Positions 16,682 through 24,852 of a stretch of DNA of 64,000 bases are shown piece by piece. The DNA comes from Bordetella genomosp. 9 (GTDB lineage: Bacteria; Pseudomonadota; Gammaproteobacteria; Burkholderiales; Burkholderiaceae_B), in the NCBI RefSeq assembly GCF_002119725.1, contig NZ_CP021109.1:4402001-4466000 (forward strand), written 5' to 3'. Both the position numbers and the translations under genes were made by a program. Each line of letters starts with the position of its first letter. Within the stretch, counting starts at the first letter, position 1. The notes beneath the pieces were generated by a model that was not told where the DNA came from, ran no database searches, and saw nothing but the letters and a program-made list of their open reading frames with translations.

Positions 16682-17908
16682 ATGGCGGCATCCACGGTCA
16701 TGGAGGGCGCGCTGGCGGGCGTCAAGGTGCTGGACCTGTCCAACTTCCTGGCGGCGCCGATGTGCGGCATGTTCCTGTCGGACTACGGCGCGGACGTGCT
16801 CAAAGTGGAGCGGCCCGGCAAGGGTGACGAGGTCCGCTACTGGGGCGAGAACAAGAACGGCGTGGGGCTTTACTACAAGGTCATCAACCGCAACAAGAAG
16901 TCGGTCACCCTGGATCTGCACACGCCGCTCGGGGCGGAGGCGGTAAAGCGCCTGGCGGCCGACGCGGACATCGTGCTCGAGAACTACCGCACCGGCACCC
17001 TGGAGAAATGGGGCTTGGGATACGACACGCTGAGCGCGATCAACCCCGGCCTGATCATGATCCGGATCACCGGTTTCGGGCAGACCGGGCCCTACAGCGA
17101 CCGCCCCGGCTTCGGGACGCTGGCCGAAGCCTACGCGGGCTACGCCCATATCTCCGGGCAACCGGACGGCCCTCCCCTGTTGCCCGGCTTCGGCCTGGCC
17201 GACTCGACCACCGGCCTGATGGGCGCCTTCCTGGCCATGGTGGCCCTGGCGGAGAAGCGCCGCAGCGGCCGCGGCCAGTACATCGACCTGGCCATCTATG
17301 AAACGCTGCTCACCTTGCTGGGCCCGCAGGTCATCAACTACGACCAGCTGGGCATCGTGCAGCAGCGCGCGGGCAGCCGCCTGCCCTTCACCGCGCCGCG
17401 CAACACCTACCGCACCCGCGACGGCAAATGGGTCACCGTGGGCGGCAGCGCGCAATCGGCCTTCGTCAATATCTGCGAAACGCTGGGCGTGCCCGAGCTG
17501 GTGCGGGATCCCCGCTTCGCCGACAACCGCCAGCGTCTGCGGCACGTGGAAGCCCTGGACGATGCGCTGCAGCGCGCCATAGAGCGGTTCGACCTGGACG
17601 ATCTGCTCGCCCGCTCGGCAGAGCGCCGCTGCACCATGTCTCCGGTGAACGACGTGGCGCAGATCTTAGCGGATCCGCATATCCAGGCGCGCGGCAACAT
17701 CCGCGCGGTCGACGATGATGAGCTCGGCTGCACGCTTCGCATGCAGGACGTGGTGGGCAGACTGTCGGCCACCCCGGGTGCGATACGGCATCCCGGACCG
17801 CGGCTGGGCCAGCACAATCGGGAAATCCTGGTGGACCGGCTGGGCTACAGCGAAGAAACGCTGGCGCGGGCGGGCATCTTGCTGGACGATGGACCCCAAC
17901 CCATCTAG
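16682..17908 (+). CDS. CaiB/BaiF family III CoA-transferase (first copy)
   Basis: 408-residue class III CoA-transferase that moves CoA between carboxylic acids through an aspartyl-CoA thioester. Family landmarks are VKVLDLSNFLAAPMCGMFLSDYGADVLKVERP at the N-terminus, LENYRTGTLEKWGLGYD, IRITGFGQTGPY, and GLADSTTGLMGAF with the probable catalytic Asp. The ATG at 16682 follows AAGGAGACACC; an upstream in-frame ATG at 16649 lies inside the operator and promoter and is rejected. It is followed after 27 bases by an HMG-CoA-lyase-like gene, suggesting it activates the acid that the lyase cleaves. The acceptor acid is not known. Confidence 0.9.
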   Translation: MAASTVMEGALAGVKVLDLSNFLAAPMCGMFLSDYGADVLKVERPGKGDEVRYWGENKNGVGLYYKVINRNKKSVTLDLHTPLGAEAVKRLAADADIVLENYRTGTLEKWGLGYDTLSAINPGLIMIRITGFGQTGPYSDRPGFGTLAEAYAGYAHISGQPDGPPLLPGFGLADSTTGLMGAFLAMVALAEKRRSGRGQYIDLAIYETLLTLLGPQVINYDQLGIVQQRAGSRLPFTAPRNTYRTRDGKWVTVGGSAQSAFVNICETLGVPELVRDPRFADNRQRLRHVEALDDALQRAIERFDLDDLLARSAERRCTMSPVNDVAQILADPHIQARGNIRAVDDDELGCTLRMQDVVGRLSATPGAIRHPGPRLGQHNREILVDRLGYSEETLARAGILLDDGPQPI

Positions 17909-17935
17909 GGCCGGTCACCGCCAAGGAGGGCAGCC

Positions 17936-18889
17936 ATGTACCTACCCGAGCAGATCGACATCGTCGAAGTGGGCCCGCGCGACGGCCTGCAGAGCCTGCG
18001 CAAATGGGTGCCGACCGAAGACAAGGTGCGCATGGTGGACCGCCTGTCGCAGGCCGGGTTTCCGGTGATCGAGGTTACCGGGTTCGTGCATCCGCGCGTG
18101 ATCCCCAACCTGCAGGATGCGGAAGCCGTGTGCGAGCGCATCGCGCGCCGGCCGGGCATTGTGTACCGCGGCCTGGCGCCGAATGCGCGCGGCGCCGAGC
18201 GCGCCGCCGCCGCGCGGGTGGACGAGATCGTCGGCCTGACCATCGCCAGCGCCTCGTACCTGAAGAAGAACCAGAACATGACGCCGGAACAGGCGGACGC
18301 CCAGGCGATCGAGGCGTTTCGTATCGCGGACGCCAAGGGCCTGCGCTATGTGCTGGCCATCGGCATGGCGTTCTGGTGTCCCTACGAAGGACTCATCCCG
18401 CAGGACCGCGTGCAGGCCATGGTGGGCCGCTTCCGCGATGCCGGCATACGGCGGCTGTATCTGGCCGGATCGGTGGGCATGGAGGATCCGCGCCATGTCA
18501 ATGCGCTCTTCACCCGGCTGTACGACCGCTATCCGGACATCGAACTGGGATTCCACGTGCACAACCTGAGCGGCATGGCCACCGCGAACATCGTGGCGGC
18601 GTTGGATGCCGGCGCGGCCTGGCTGGAAGGCGCGATCTGCGGGATCGGCGGCGGCATCGCCATGCCGGAAACCTTGGGCGCGGTGGGCAACTTCCCCACC
18701 GAGGACATGGTCCGCATGATGACCCTGATGCAGGTGCAGACGGGCCTGGACCCGGATGCCGTGCTTGCCGCGTCGCGCGACATCGCGCGCCTGCTGGACA
18801 TCGCGCCGCGCAGCCATGCGGCACACGGCAGCACGCGGGAAGCCGTGATGAAGTGGGGCCGGGAGCATCCGCACGAGCATCCCGCCTGA
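17936..18889 (+). CDS. HMG-CoA lyase-like enzyme with altered active site
   Basis: 317-residue DRE-TIM metallolyase-superfamily protein resembling hydroxymethylglutaryl-CoA lyase. Retained: DIVEVGPRDGLQ (catalytic Arg-Asp), PVIEVTGFVHP (Glu), FHVHN (metal His pair) and GAVGNFPTEDMV (Asn). Altered: the signature loop GLGGCPYA of true HMG-CoA lyases reads GIGGGIAMP here, so the catalytic loop Cys is absent, and the GDTIG segment reads AGSVG, losing an Asp. It may therefore cleave a different 3-hydroxyacyl-CoA or use another mechanism. A ribosome site (AAGGAGGGCAGCC) precedes the ATG. It is cotranscribed with the CoA-transferase and ends 4 bases from the convergent GntR gene. Confidence 0.82.
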   Translation: MYLPEQIDIVEVGPRDGLQSLRKWVPTEDKVRMVDRLSQAGFPVIEVTGFVHPRVIPNLQDAEAVCERIARRPGIVYRGLAPNARGAERAAAARVDEIVGLTIASASYLKKNQNMTPEQADAQAIEAFRIADAKGLRYVLAIGMAFWCPYEGLIPQDRVQAMVGRFRDAGIRRLYLAGSVGMEDPRHVNALFTRLYDRYPDIELGFHVHNLSGMATANIVAALDAGAAWLEGAICGIGGGIAMPETLGAVGNFPTEDMVRMMTLMQVQTGLDPDAVLAASRDIARLLDIAPRSHAAHGSTREAVMKWGREHPHEHPA

Positions 18890-18893
18890 AGGT

Positions 18894-19679
18894 CTACTCC
18901 TCCGCGCTATGGGCGCGGAACCGCGTGCTTTGCGTATATCTGCCGCTGGGATAATGACCGATACCCACTTCGACAATGGTGCCCTGCCTGTCCAGGTAAT
19001 AGCGCGAGATGCGCAGCGCCGCCTGGCCCTCGTCGGCCTTCAGCGCCTGTGCCATCTCCCGCGTCAGCTGCGCCGCGGTGATCTCCTGCAAGACCTCGAC
19101 GATGCGGACGCCGTAGCGCTCCTCCACCAAGGAATAGATGGGGCGCTTGATGATGCGCGTGCGGCCGATGGCGCCCGCGTATTCGGGACGCAGGTACGCC
19201 TGCAGGTAACACAGCGGCGTGTCGCCGCCCGGCACCTTGCGCACGATGTTGGTTTCCGACCAGGCCTGGCCCGGCTGGCAGTGCAGCAGCTCCGCGAAGG
19301 CGTCGTCGGCAACGATTTCCCGGCGCGACTTCACGTGCATTTCCGTGGCGTCGACGAACTGCAGCAGGTCCGAGATGTTGTGGATTCCGCTGAAGAAGCG
19401 CGGCGATTCCGGACGCGCGCGCACCTTGGTGCCGATGCCGGGCCGCGACCACAGCAGGCCCTCTTCCTTCAATTCCCGCAGCGCCTGGCGCACCGTATGA
19501 CGGCTGACCCCATAGCGCAGCGAAAGCTCGCCTTCGGTAGGCAGCGTGCTGCCGATGGGATAGCGGCCGCCATGGATATCGGCCGCCAGCGTCTTGGCCA
19601 GCGCCACGTAAAGAGGATTGCGGCCGCCGGCAAGCGCGCCTGCGTAATCGGAGCCGTCGGCGGAAGGGTTCGTGCGCAT
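18894..19679 (-). CDS. GntR-family regulator with UTRA domain (HutC subfamily)
   Basis: 261-residue ligand-responsive transcription factor. The N-terminal winged helix-turn-helix is clear (PLYVALAKTLAADIHGGRYP, GSTLPTEGELSLRYGVSRHT, VRQALRELKEEGLL). The C-terminal ~160 residues are a UTRA effector domain ending YYLDRQGTIVEVGIGHYPSGRY. The ATG at 19679 is chosen because upstream residues are not domain-like; no strong ribosome site is seen. It sits between two plus-strand catabolic operons, converging on the first and diverging from the second, and both of those have the same operator-like element. It is therefore the likely local repressor, relieved by a pathway intermediate, and may control its own gene from 19775-19796. 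Confidence 0.92.
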   Translation of the reverse strand: MRTNPSADGSDYAGALAGGRNPLYVALAKTLAADIHGGRYPIGSTLPTEGELSLRYGVSRHTVRQALRELKEEGLLWSRPGIGTKVRARPESPRFFSGIHNISDLLQFVDATEMHVKSRREIVADDAFAELLHCQPGQAWSETNIVRKVPGGDTPLCYLQAYLRPEYAGAIGRTRIIKRPIYSLVEERYGVRIVEVLQEITAAQLTREMAQALKADEGQAALRISRYYLDRQGTIVEVGIGHYPSGRYTQSTRFRAHSAEE

Positions 19680-19750
19680 GGATTCGGAAAAAAGGTGGAT
19701 GGTAAATGCCGCCCTGGCGAAGGCGCCATCGGAATTCGCATGATTAGCGA

Positions 19751-19779
19751 TTGACAGGCTGCCACGCCGCCCGTATTGT
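19751..19779 (+). promoter_or_regulatory. Promoter of the lyase/transporter operon
   Basis: A perfect -35 TTGACA at 19751-19756 and TATTGT at 19774-19779 are separated by 17 bases. The -10 hexamer overlaps the operator-like element exactly as at 16647-16652. The coding start is 115 bases after the -10, giving a longer leader than in the first operon. Confidence 0.7.
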
Positions 19780-19796
19780 ACGTACAAACGCACATT
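19775..19796 (+). promoter_or_regulatory. Operator-like element, copy 2 (probable GntR site)
   Basis: Arms ATTGTACGT and ACGCACATT around ACAA, with a perfect 12-base palindrome TTGTACGTACAA at 19776-19787. Bases 19777-19796 are identical to 16650-16669. It lies between the divergent GntR gene and the CitE-like gene, so one protein bound here could affect both directions. Confidence 0.7.
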
Positions 19797-19894
19797 TTAG
19801 ACAAACGATGCGGACGGCCACCGAGACAGAACAGCCCGGCTTTCACGCCGGACTGCGGGCTCCCCGCCGTCCCCCGCGCGCGATGGAGACTCGC

Positions 19895-20770
19895 ATGACG
19901 GTGTTCAGATCGTTTTTGTTCGCGCCGGCCAATCACGCCCGGCGCGTTGAAAAGGCCCTTGCGCTGGACGCCGACGCCGTCATCCTCGATCTGGAGGACG
20001 CCTGCGCGGTTTCCGAAAAAGCCGCCAGCCGCGCGAAAGTGGTCGAGGCCATGCGCCAGCCGCGCCGCTGCCTGGGCTATGTGCGCGTCAATCCCCTGCA
20101 CACCGTTTTCGCCTACGGCGACCTGACCGAAACGATCCGTCCCGGCCTGGACGGCGTGGTGCTGCCCAAGGTCGAGTCGGCCAGCGACGTGCGCACGGCC
20201 GATTGGCTGATGCGGCAACTGGAACGCGAACGCGGCATGCCGGAGGGCGGCGTTGACCTGATTCCCATCATCGAGACCGCGCAAGGCGTGGCCCGCTTGC
20301 CCGAGATCCTGACGGCCGCGCCGCGGGTGCGGCGCGTGGCCTTCGGCGCGGGCGATTTCACCCTGGACCTGGACCTCACCTGGACGCGCGACGAAACCGA
20401 GCTGGCGCCCTATCGGGCGCAGATCGTCATGCAGTCGCGCGCCGCCGGCCTGGAGCCGCCGCTGGACACGGTATGGGTGGACCTGAAGGATCCCGAAGGA
20501 TGCGAGGCCTCGGCGCGCAAGGCGCGCGAACTGGGCTTCCAGGGCAAGCTCTGCATCCACCCGGACCAGATCGCCATGGTCAACCGCGCCTTTTCACCGA
20601 GCGACGCGCAGATCGAACGCGCGCGCCGTGTCCTGGATGCCTTCGCGCAAGCCGAGGCCCAGGGCTCGTCGGCCATACAGCTGGACGGCCAATTCATCGA
20701 TTACCCCATCGTCTACGCCGCGCAGCGGGTGGTGGCGATGGCGGAAAGGCTTTCGGGGCGCGCGGCCTAG
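19895..20770 (+). CDS. HpcH/HpaI-CitE-like CoA ester lyase (first of three)
   Basis: 291-residue TIM-barrel lyase of the CitE/malyl-CoA lyase family, which cleaves 3-hydroxyacyl-CoA esters into acetyl-CoA or a similar CoA ester and an oxo-acid, using Mg2+. The motifs are FRSFLFAPANHARRVEKAL, AVILDLEDACAVSEK, GYVRVNPL (substrate Arg), VVLPKVES, LIPIIETAQGV (metal Glu), AFGAGDFTLDL (metal Asp) and KLCIHPDQIAMVN. The ATG at 19895 follows GGAGACTCGC; the frame extends upstream across the promoter and is not used. It is the first gene of the second GntR-flanked operon, 74 bases before a second CoA-transferase. Candidate substrates are citramalyl-CoA or similar; specificity is unproven. Confidence 0.88.
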   Translation: MTVFRSFLFAPANHARRVEKALALDADAVILDLEDACAVSEKAASRAKVVEAMRQPRRCLGYVRVNPLHTVFAYGDLTETIRPGLDGVVLPKVESASDVRTADWLMRQLERERGMPEGGVDLIPIIETAQGVARLPEILTAAPRVRRVAFGAGDFTLDLDLTWTRDETELAPYRAQIVMQSRAAGLEPPLDTVWVDLKDPEGCEASARKARELGFQGKLCIHPDQIAMVNRAFSPSDAQIERARRVLDAFAQAEAQGSSAIQLDGQFIDYPIVYAAQRVVAMAERLSGRAA

Positions 20771-20844
20771 GCCGCGCCCCGCCACGCCGCGCTTCGGCGG
20801 ACGACATCGCGGGCGGCGCGCCCGCGGGACAGGAGGAGACTCTC

Positions 20845-22059
20845 ATGAGCAATGCAGCGGCCGCCGTCCGGCCTCTCGATCATCTGAAAGTGATCGACGT
20901 ATCCAGTTTTCTGGCCGGGCCCTTCTGCTCGACGCAGCTTGCCGAATTCGGCGCGGACGTCATCAAGCTGGAATTGCCGCGCGTGGGCGACCCGCTGCGG
21001 CGGTTCGGCACCATCACGCCCTGCGGCGACTCGCTGCCCTGGCTGTCCGAATGCCGCAACAAGAAGTCCGCCACGCTGGACCTGCGCACGCCCGAAGGCG
21101 CGGAGCTGCTGAAAGCGCTGGTGAAGGAATCGGACGTGCTGGTGGAAAACTTCCAGCCGGGAACGCTGGAGAAGTGGAACCTGGGATGGGACGTGCTGAA
21201 GGAAGTGAATCCGCGCCTGATCATGGTGCGGATCTCCGGTTATGGGCAGACCGGCCCTTACAGCGGCCGGCCCGGCTTCGGCCGCATCGGCAACGCCTTC
21301 GGCGGACTGTCGTACCTGGCCGGCTACCCGGACCGTCCGCCCGTGACGCCCGGCTCGGCCACGATTCCGGACTACATGGCGGGCCTGTACGGCGCGCTGG
21401 GTGTGCTGCTGGCGCTGCAATCGCTGGCCAAGACGGGACGCGGCCAAGTGGTGGACATCGGCCTGTACGAGCCGATCTTCCGCATCCTCGACGAACTGGC
21501 GCCCGCGTATCACATGAAGGGCTACGTGCGGCAACGCATGGGCCCCGGCACGGTGAACGTGGTGCCGCATAGCCACTACCCCACGGCCGACGGCCGCTGG
21601 GTCGCCATCGCCTGCACCAGCGACAAGATCTTCGAGCGCCTGGCCCACGCGATGGGCGTGCCCGAAGTGGCCGGCACGGGCAAATGGGGCACCATTGCGC
21701 AGCGCGAAGCCGAGCGCGCCCAGGTGGACGAGTACGTCGGCGCGTGGAGCTCCCAATACACGCGCGATGAAGTGCTGCGGCGCTGCGAGGAACACCAGGT
21801 GCCGTGCGGGCCGGTCTACGCCATCGACGAGATCTTCGAGGACCCGCAGTACGCGGCGCGCGGCAATATCGTCCGTTTCCAGGATGCGCGCGTGGGCGAA
21901 TACGCGGTGCCCAACGTCGTGCCGAGGCTGACGGACACCCCGGGCGGCATCGACCGCCTCGGGCCCGCGCTGGGCGAGCACAACGACGAGGTTTACCGCG
22001 AGCGCCTGGGCCTGTCGCCCGAACGCATCGAGGCATTGGCCAAGGCCGGCGTGATCTAG
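20845..22059 (+). CDS. CaiB/BaiF family III CoA-transferase (second copy)
   Basis: 404 residues, same family as the gene at 16682 and visibly paralogous (LKVIDVSSFLAGPFCSTQLAEFGADVIKLELP, VENFQPGTLEKWNLGWD, VRISGYGQTGPY). The probable catalytic Asp is in TIPDYMAGLYGALG. It starts after a strong AGGAGGAGA site. It probably makes the CoA thioester of an imported acid, which one of the CitE-like lyases in the same operon then splits. Having two transferases under one apparent operator suggests two related acids, or a CoA relay between product and substrate. Confidence 0.9.
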   Translation: MSNAAAAVRPLDHLKVIDVSSFLAGPFCSTQLAEFGADVIKLELPRVGDPLRRFGTITPCGDSLPWLSECRNKKSATLDLRTPEGAELLKALVKESDVLVENFQPGTLEKWNLGWDVLKEVNPRLIMVRISGYGQTGPYSGRPGFGRIGNAFGGLSYLAGYPDRPPVTPGSATIPDYMAGLYGALGVLLALQSLAKTGRGQVVDIGLYEPIFRILDELAPAYHMKGYVRQRMGPGTVNVVPHSHYPTADGRWVAIACTSDKIFERLAHAMGVPEVAGTGKWGTIAQREAERAQVDEYVGAWSSQYTRDEVLRRCEEHQVPCGPVYAIDEIFEDPQYAARGNIVRFQDARVGEYAVPNVVPRLTDTPGGIDRLGPALGEHNDEVYRERLGLSPERIEALAKAGVI

Positions 22060-22182
22060 CGGCGGACCGGGCAGCGCGCCCGGCGCCACGACGCGCCCAG
22101 GCAGGGGACCATGGCGCGCCGCCGGGCGCGCCATACGAGAGAACGCGGCGCACGCACGCCGCGCACTGGAGGAGACGTCATC

Positions 22183-23046
22183 GTGCCCTTTCTCGAGCTA
22201 TTCGTCGGCGGCATCCTGCTGGGCGGTTTGTACGCCCTGATGGCTTGCGGCCTGAACCTGGTTTTCGGCGTCATGCGCGTCATCAACTTCGCGCATGGCG
22301 ACCTGCTGGCCGTCGGCGCGCTGACCACGGTGTCGATCGTCGCCGGCATGCACCTTCCCTATTTCGCGGCGCTGGTCCTGGTGCCGCTGCTGACGGCCGC
22401 GCTCGGCCTGGCGATGCAGTGGCTCGTCATCCGCCGCATCGCCGACGCGCCGATGATCATGTCGCTGCTGGCGACCTTCGCGCTATCGACCATCATCGTC
22501 AATGTATCCATCCTGATCTGGGGCGGCGGCTACCGCGGCCTGCCCACGGTGCTGGGCGGCTCCGTCGCCCTGGCCGGCATGGACATACCGTTGTCGCGGC
22601 TGGTGTCCTTCGTCGTCGCCATGGCGGCGACGCTGGGCGTTTGGTGGTTCCTGCAGACCACCCGCTACGGCAAGGCCATCCGCTCGGTGTCGCAGGCGCC
22701 GGAGCTGGCGGTGATCTCCGGAATCTCGATCGAGCAGGTGCGCAACGTCACCTTCGCGCTGGGCGCCGCGATGGCGGGACTGGCGGGCGTGCTGCTGGCG
22801 CCCACATTCGCGTCCGACGCACAGCTGGGCGCGCGCTTCGGCATCAAGGCATTCGCGGTCATCATCGTCGGCGGCATGGGCAGCTACCCGGGCGCCATGC
22901 TGGCCGCCCTGCTCATGGGCATCCTGGAAGTCTTCGCCGGCTACCTTTACGGGCAGGTGCTGGGCGCGGCCACGGTGTTCCTGGCCATGCTGGTGGTACT
23001 GGTCGTGCGGCCGCGCGGCATCTTCGGCATGGGAGCGCGCGCATGA
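22183..23046 (+). CDS. ABC importer permease, LivH type (system 1)
   Basis: 287-residue inner-membrane permease of the branched-chain amino acid type. It opens VPFLELFVGGILLGGLYALMACGLNLVFGVMRVINFAHGD, the LivH hallmark, and contains the EAA-like cytoplasmic loop near GISIEQVRNVTFALGAAMAGLAG. About eight membrane segments are visible. The start is the GTG at 22183, 7 bases after GGAGGAGA; an upstream ATG would add an arginine-rich stretch that does not fit. It overlaps the LivM gene by 4 bases. Given the lyases around it, the cargo is likely an organic acid rather than an amino acid. Confidence 0.9.
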   Translation: MPFLELFVGGILLGGLYALMACGLNLVFGVMRVINFAHGDLLAVGALTTVSIVAGMHLPYFAALVLVPLLTAALGLAMQWLVIRRIADAPMIMSLLATFALSTIIVNVSILIWGGGYRGLPTVLGGSVALAGMDIPLSRLVSFVVAMAATLGVWWFLQTTRYGKAIRSVSQAPELAVISGISIEQVRNVTFALGAAMAGLAGVLLAPTFASDAQLGARFGIKAFAVIIVGGMGSYPGAMLAALLMGILEVFAGYLYGQVLGAATVFLAMLVVLVVRPRGIFGMGARA

Positions 23047-24062
23047 AAACCGTCCTGATCCTGGCCGTCGCCGTGATCGCGGCGGCCATCGCGCCGCGCT
23101 ACGCCGGCTCATACCCGATGTCCTTCCTGGTGCAGACCTTCATCTTCATCGGGCTGGCCTATTCCTGGAACCTGATCGGCGGCTACGCCGGCTACACCCA
23201 TTTCGGCCAGGTGACCTTCTTCGGCATCGGGGCCTACATCGGCGCGATCGCCATCGGCAAGGACATGCCCTGGATGTGGGCAACCCTGCTGGCGGCCGTG
23301 TGCGCGTCGCTGTGCGCGGCCGTGCTGGGCGCCATCATGCTGCGTCTGAAGGGGCCGTTCTTCGCCATCGGCATGTTCGGCATCGCCCGTGTATGCGAGT
23401 CGCTGGCCCTGGGTTTGGACAACATCACGCAGGGCGGCACCGGTCTGTACCTGGCGGCGGTGGATCTGGACCTGGTCTATTACGCCGCCGGCGCCATCGC
23501 GCTGGTGCTGATCGTCGCCACCTGGCGCCTGGACAATTCCCGGCTGGGGCTGCAACTGCTGTCCATCCGCGAGGACGAAACTGCCGCCGCCGCGTTGGGC
23601 GTGCGCACCACGCGGCTGAAGATCGGCACCTTCATCGCTTCGGCCTTCATGCCGGGCGCGCTGGGCAGCCTGTACGCCTGCTACCTGGGCTTCATCGACC
23701 CCACGACCGCCTTCGCGCCGATGACGGAACTGACCGTGATCGCGATGGTGCTGCTGGGCGGCATGGGGACGGTGCTCGGCCCCCTGGCGGGCGCCGTCGC
23801 GCTTTCCGTGGTGAACGAGGTGCTGTGGGCCCGCCTGCCGGAGATCTACCTTTCGCTGGTCGGCGTGATCATCCTGGTCGCCGTCCTTTTCATGCCGCGC
23901 GGCATCGTCAATTTCGCGCAGCGCCACGCTTGGTCCTGGATGCCGGTGGCGCGCGGGCACCTGCGCCGCCTGGCGGACCGGCGCGGCAAGCCGGCCGCGC
24001 AGGCGCGCAAGCCCATGCCGAAGGCCTCGCGGCCCGCGCCGAAGCAATTCATCAAGCCATGA
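23043..24062 (+). CDS. ABC importer permease, LivM type (system 1)
   Basis: 339-residue partner permease. After one N-terminal helix it shows LAYSWNLIGGYAGYTHFGQVTFFGIGAYIGAIA, and MLRLKGPFFAIGMFGIARV, both typical of LivM, then SIREDETAAAALGVRTTRLKIGTFIASAFMPG (the EAA loop) and VLLGGMGTVLGPLAGA. The last ~45 residues are basic and Pro/Ala-rich, longer than usual. The ATG at 23043 overlaps the LivH stop (ATGA). It forms the transmembrane channel with the preceding gene product. Confidence 0.9.
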   Translation: MKTVLILAVAVIAAAIAPRYAGSYPMSFLVQTFIFIGLAYSWNLIGGYAGYTHFGQVTFFGIGAYIGAIAIGKDMPWMWATLLAAVCASLCAAVLGAIMLRLKGPFFAIGMFGIARVCESLALGLDNITQGGTGLYLAAVDLDLVYYAAGAIALVLIVATWRLDNSRLGLQLLSIREDETAAAALGVRTTRLKIGTFIASAFMPGALGSLYACYLGFIDPTTAFAPMTELTVIAMVLLGGMGTVLGPLAGAVALSVVNEVLWARLPEIYLSLVGVIILVAVLFMPRGIVNFAQRHAWSWMPVARGHLRRLADRRGKPAAQARKPMPKASRPAPKQFIKP

Positions 24063-24072
24063 GAGGAACGAC

Positions 24073-24777
24073 ATGCAGGAAGACATACTCGTGGTCGAAA
24101 ACGTGCGCAAAAGCTTCGGCGGACGGGTGGCGCTGGATGGCGCCAGTCTGCGCATCGCCAAGGGCTCCATCACAGGCGTGATCGGGCCGAACGGGTCCGG
24201 CAAGTCGACGCTCTTCAACATCGTGGCGGGCACCCTGCCGCCGGATGCGGGACGGGTGCTGTTCGACGGCCAGGACCTGGCGCACGCCTCGCCGGCCGAT
24301 ATCTGCCGCCGCGGCCTCGGCCGGACTTTCCAGATCTCGCGCCTGTTCGCCGAAATGACGGTGCTGGAAAACCTGGTGGTGGTCGCGCACGGGCTATCGG
24401 ATGCGGACGCGGTGCAGCGCGCGCTCGAGCTGCTGGACTTCCTGGAAATCACGCCGCTGCGCGACAAGTGGGGCGCGGAACTGTCGTACGGGCAGCGCAA
24501 GCTGGTGGAAATCGCGCGGGCGCTGATGCTGGCGCCGCGGGTGATGCTGCTGGACGAGCCCTTCGCCGGCATCAATCCGCGGCTGCAGAACCGCATCGTC
24601 GACCATCTGCAGATTCTGCGAGCCCAGGGGCTGACCCTGTTTTTCATCGACCACGAGATGCGCATCGTGCTGGAAATCTGCGACGACCTGTATGTGCTGT
24701 CCGAAGGCCAGGTCATCGCGCACGGCGATGCCGCAGCCATCCGCGCCGACGAGCGCGTCAAGGAAGCGTACTTCTGA
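24073..24777 (+). CDS. ABC importer ATPase, LivG type (system 1)
   Basis: 234-residue ATP-binding subunit. Walker A is GPNGSGKS near residue 39, the Q-loop region follows at GRTFQISRLFAEMTVLEN, the ABC signature is LSYGQRKLVEIARAL, and Walker B is VMLLDEPFAGINP. The switch His is in LFFIDHEMRIVLE. The signature reads LSYGQ rather than LSGGQ, a variant common in LivG proteins. It lies 10 bases after LivM in the same operon. Confidence 0.92.
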   Translation: MQEDILVVENVRKSFGGRVALDGASLRIAKGSITGVIGPNGSGKSTLFNIVAGTLPPDAGRVLFDGQDLAHASPADICRRGLGRTFQISRLFAEMTVLENLVVVAHGLSDADAVQRALELLDFLEITPLRDKWGAELSYGQRKLVEIARALMLAPRVMLLDEPFAGINPRLQNRIVDHLQILRAQGLTLFFIDHEMRIVLEICDDLYVLSEGQVIAHGDAAAIRADERVKEAYF

Positions 24778-24852
24778 TGCAACGCGGGCTCGGGGCCCGC
24801 CCATGGCCGCCAGGCTCGCACCGAAACGGCCTTACGAACGGAGGAGACGAGG

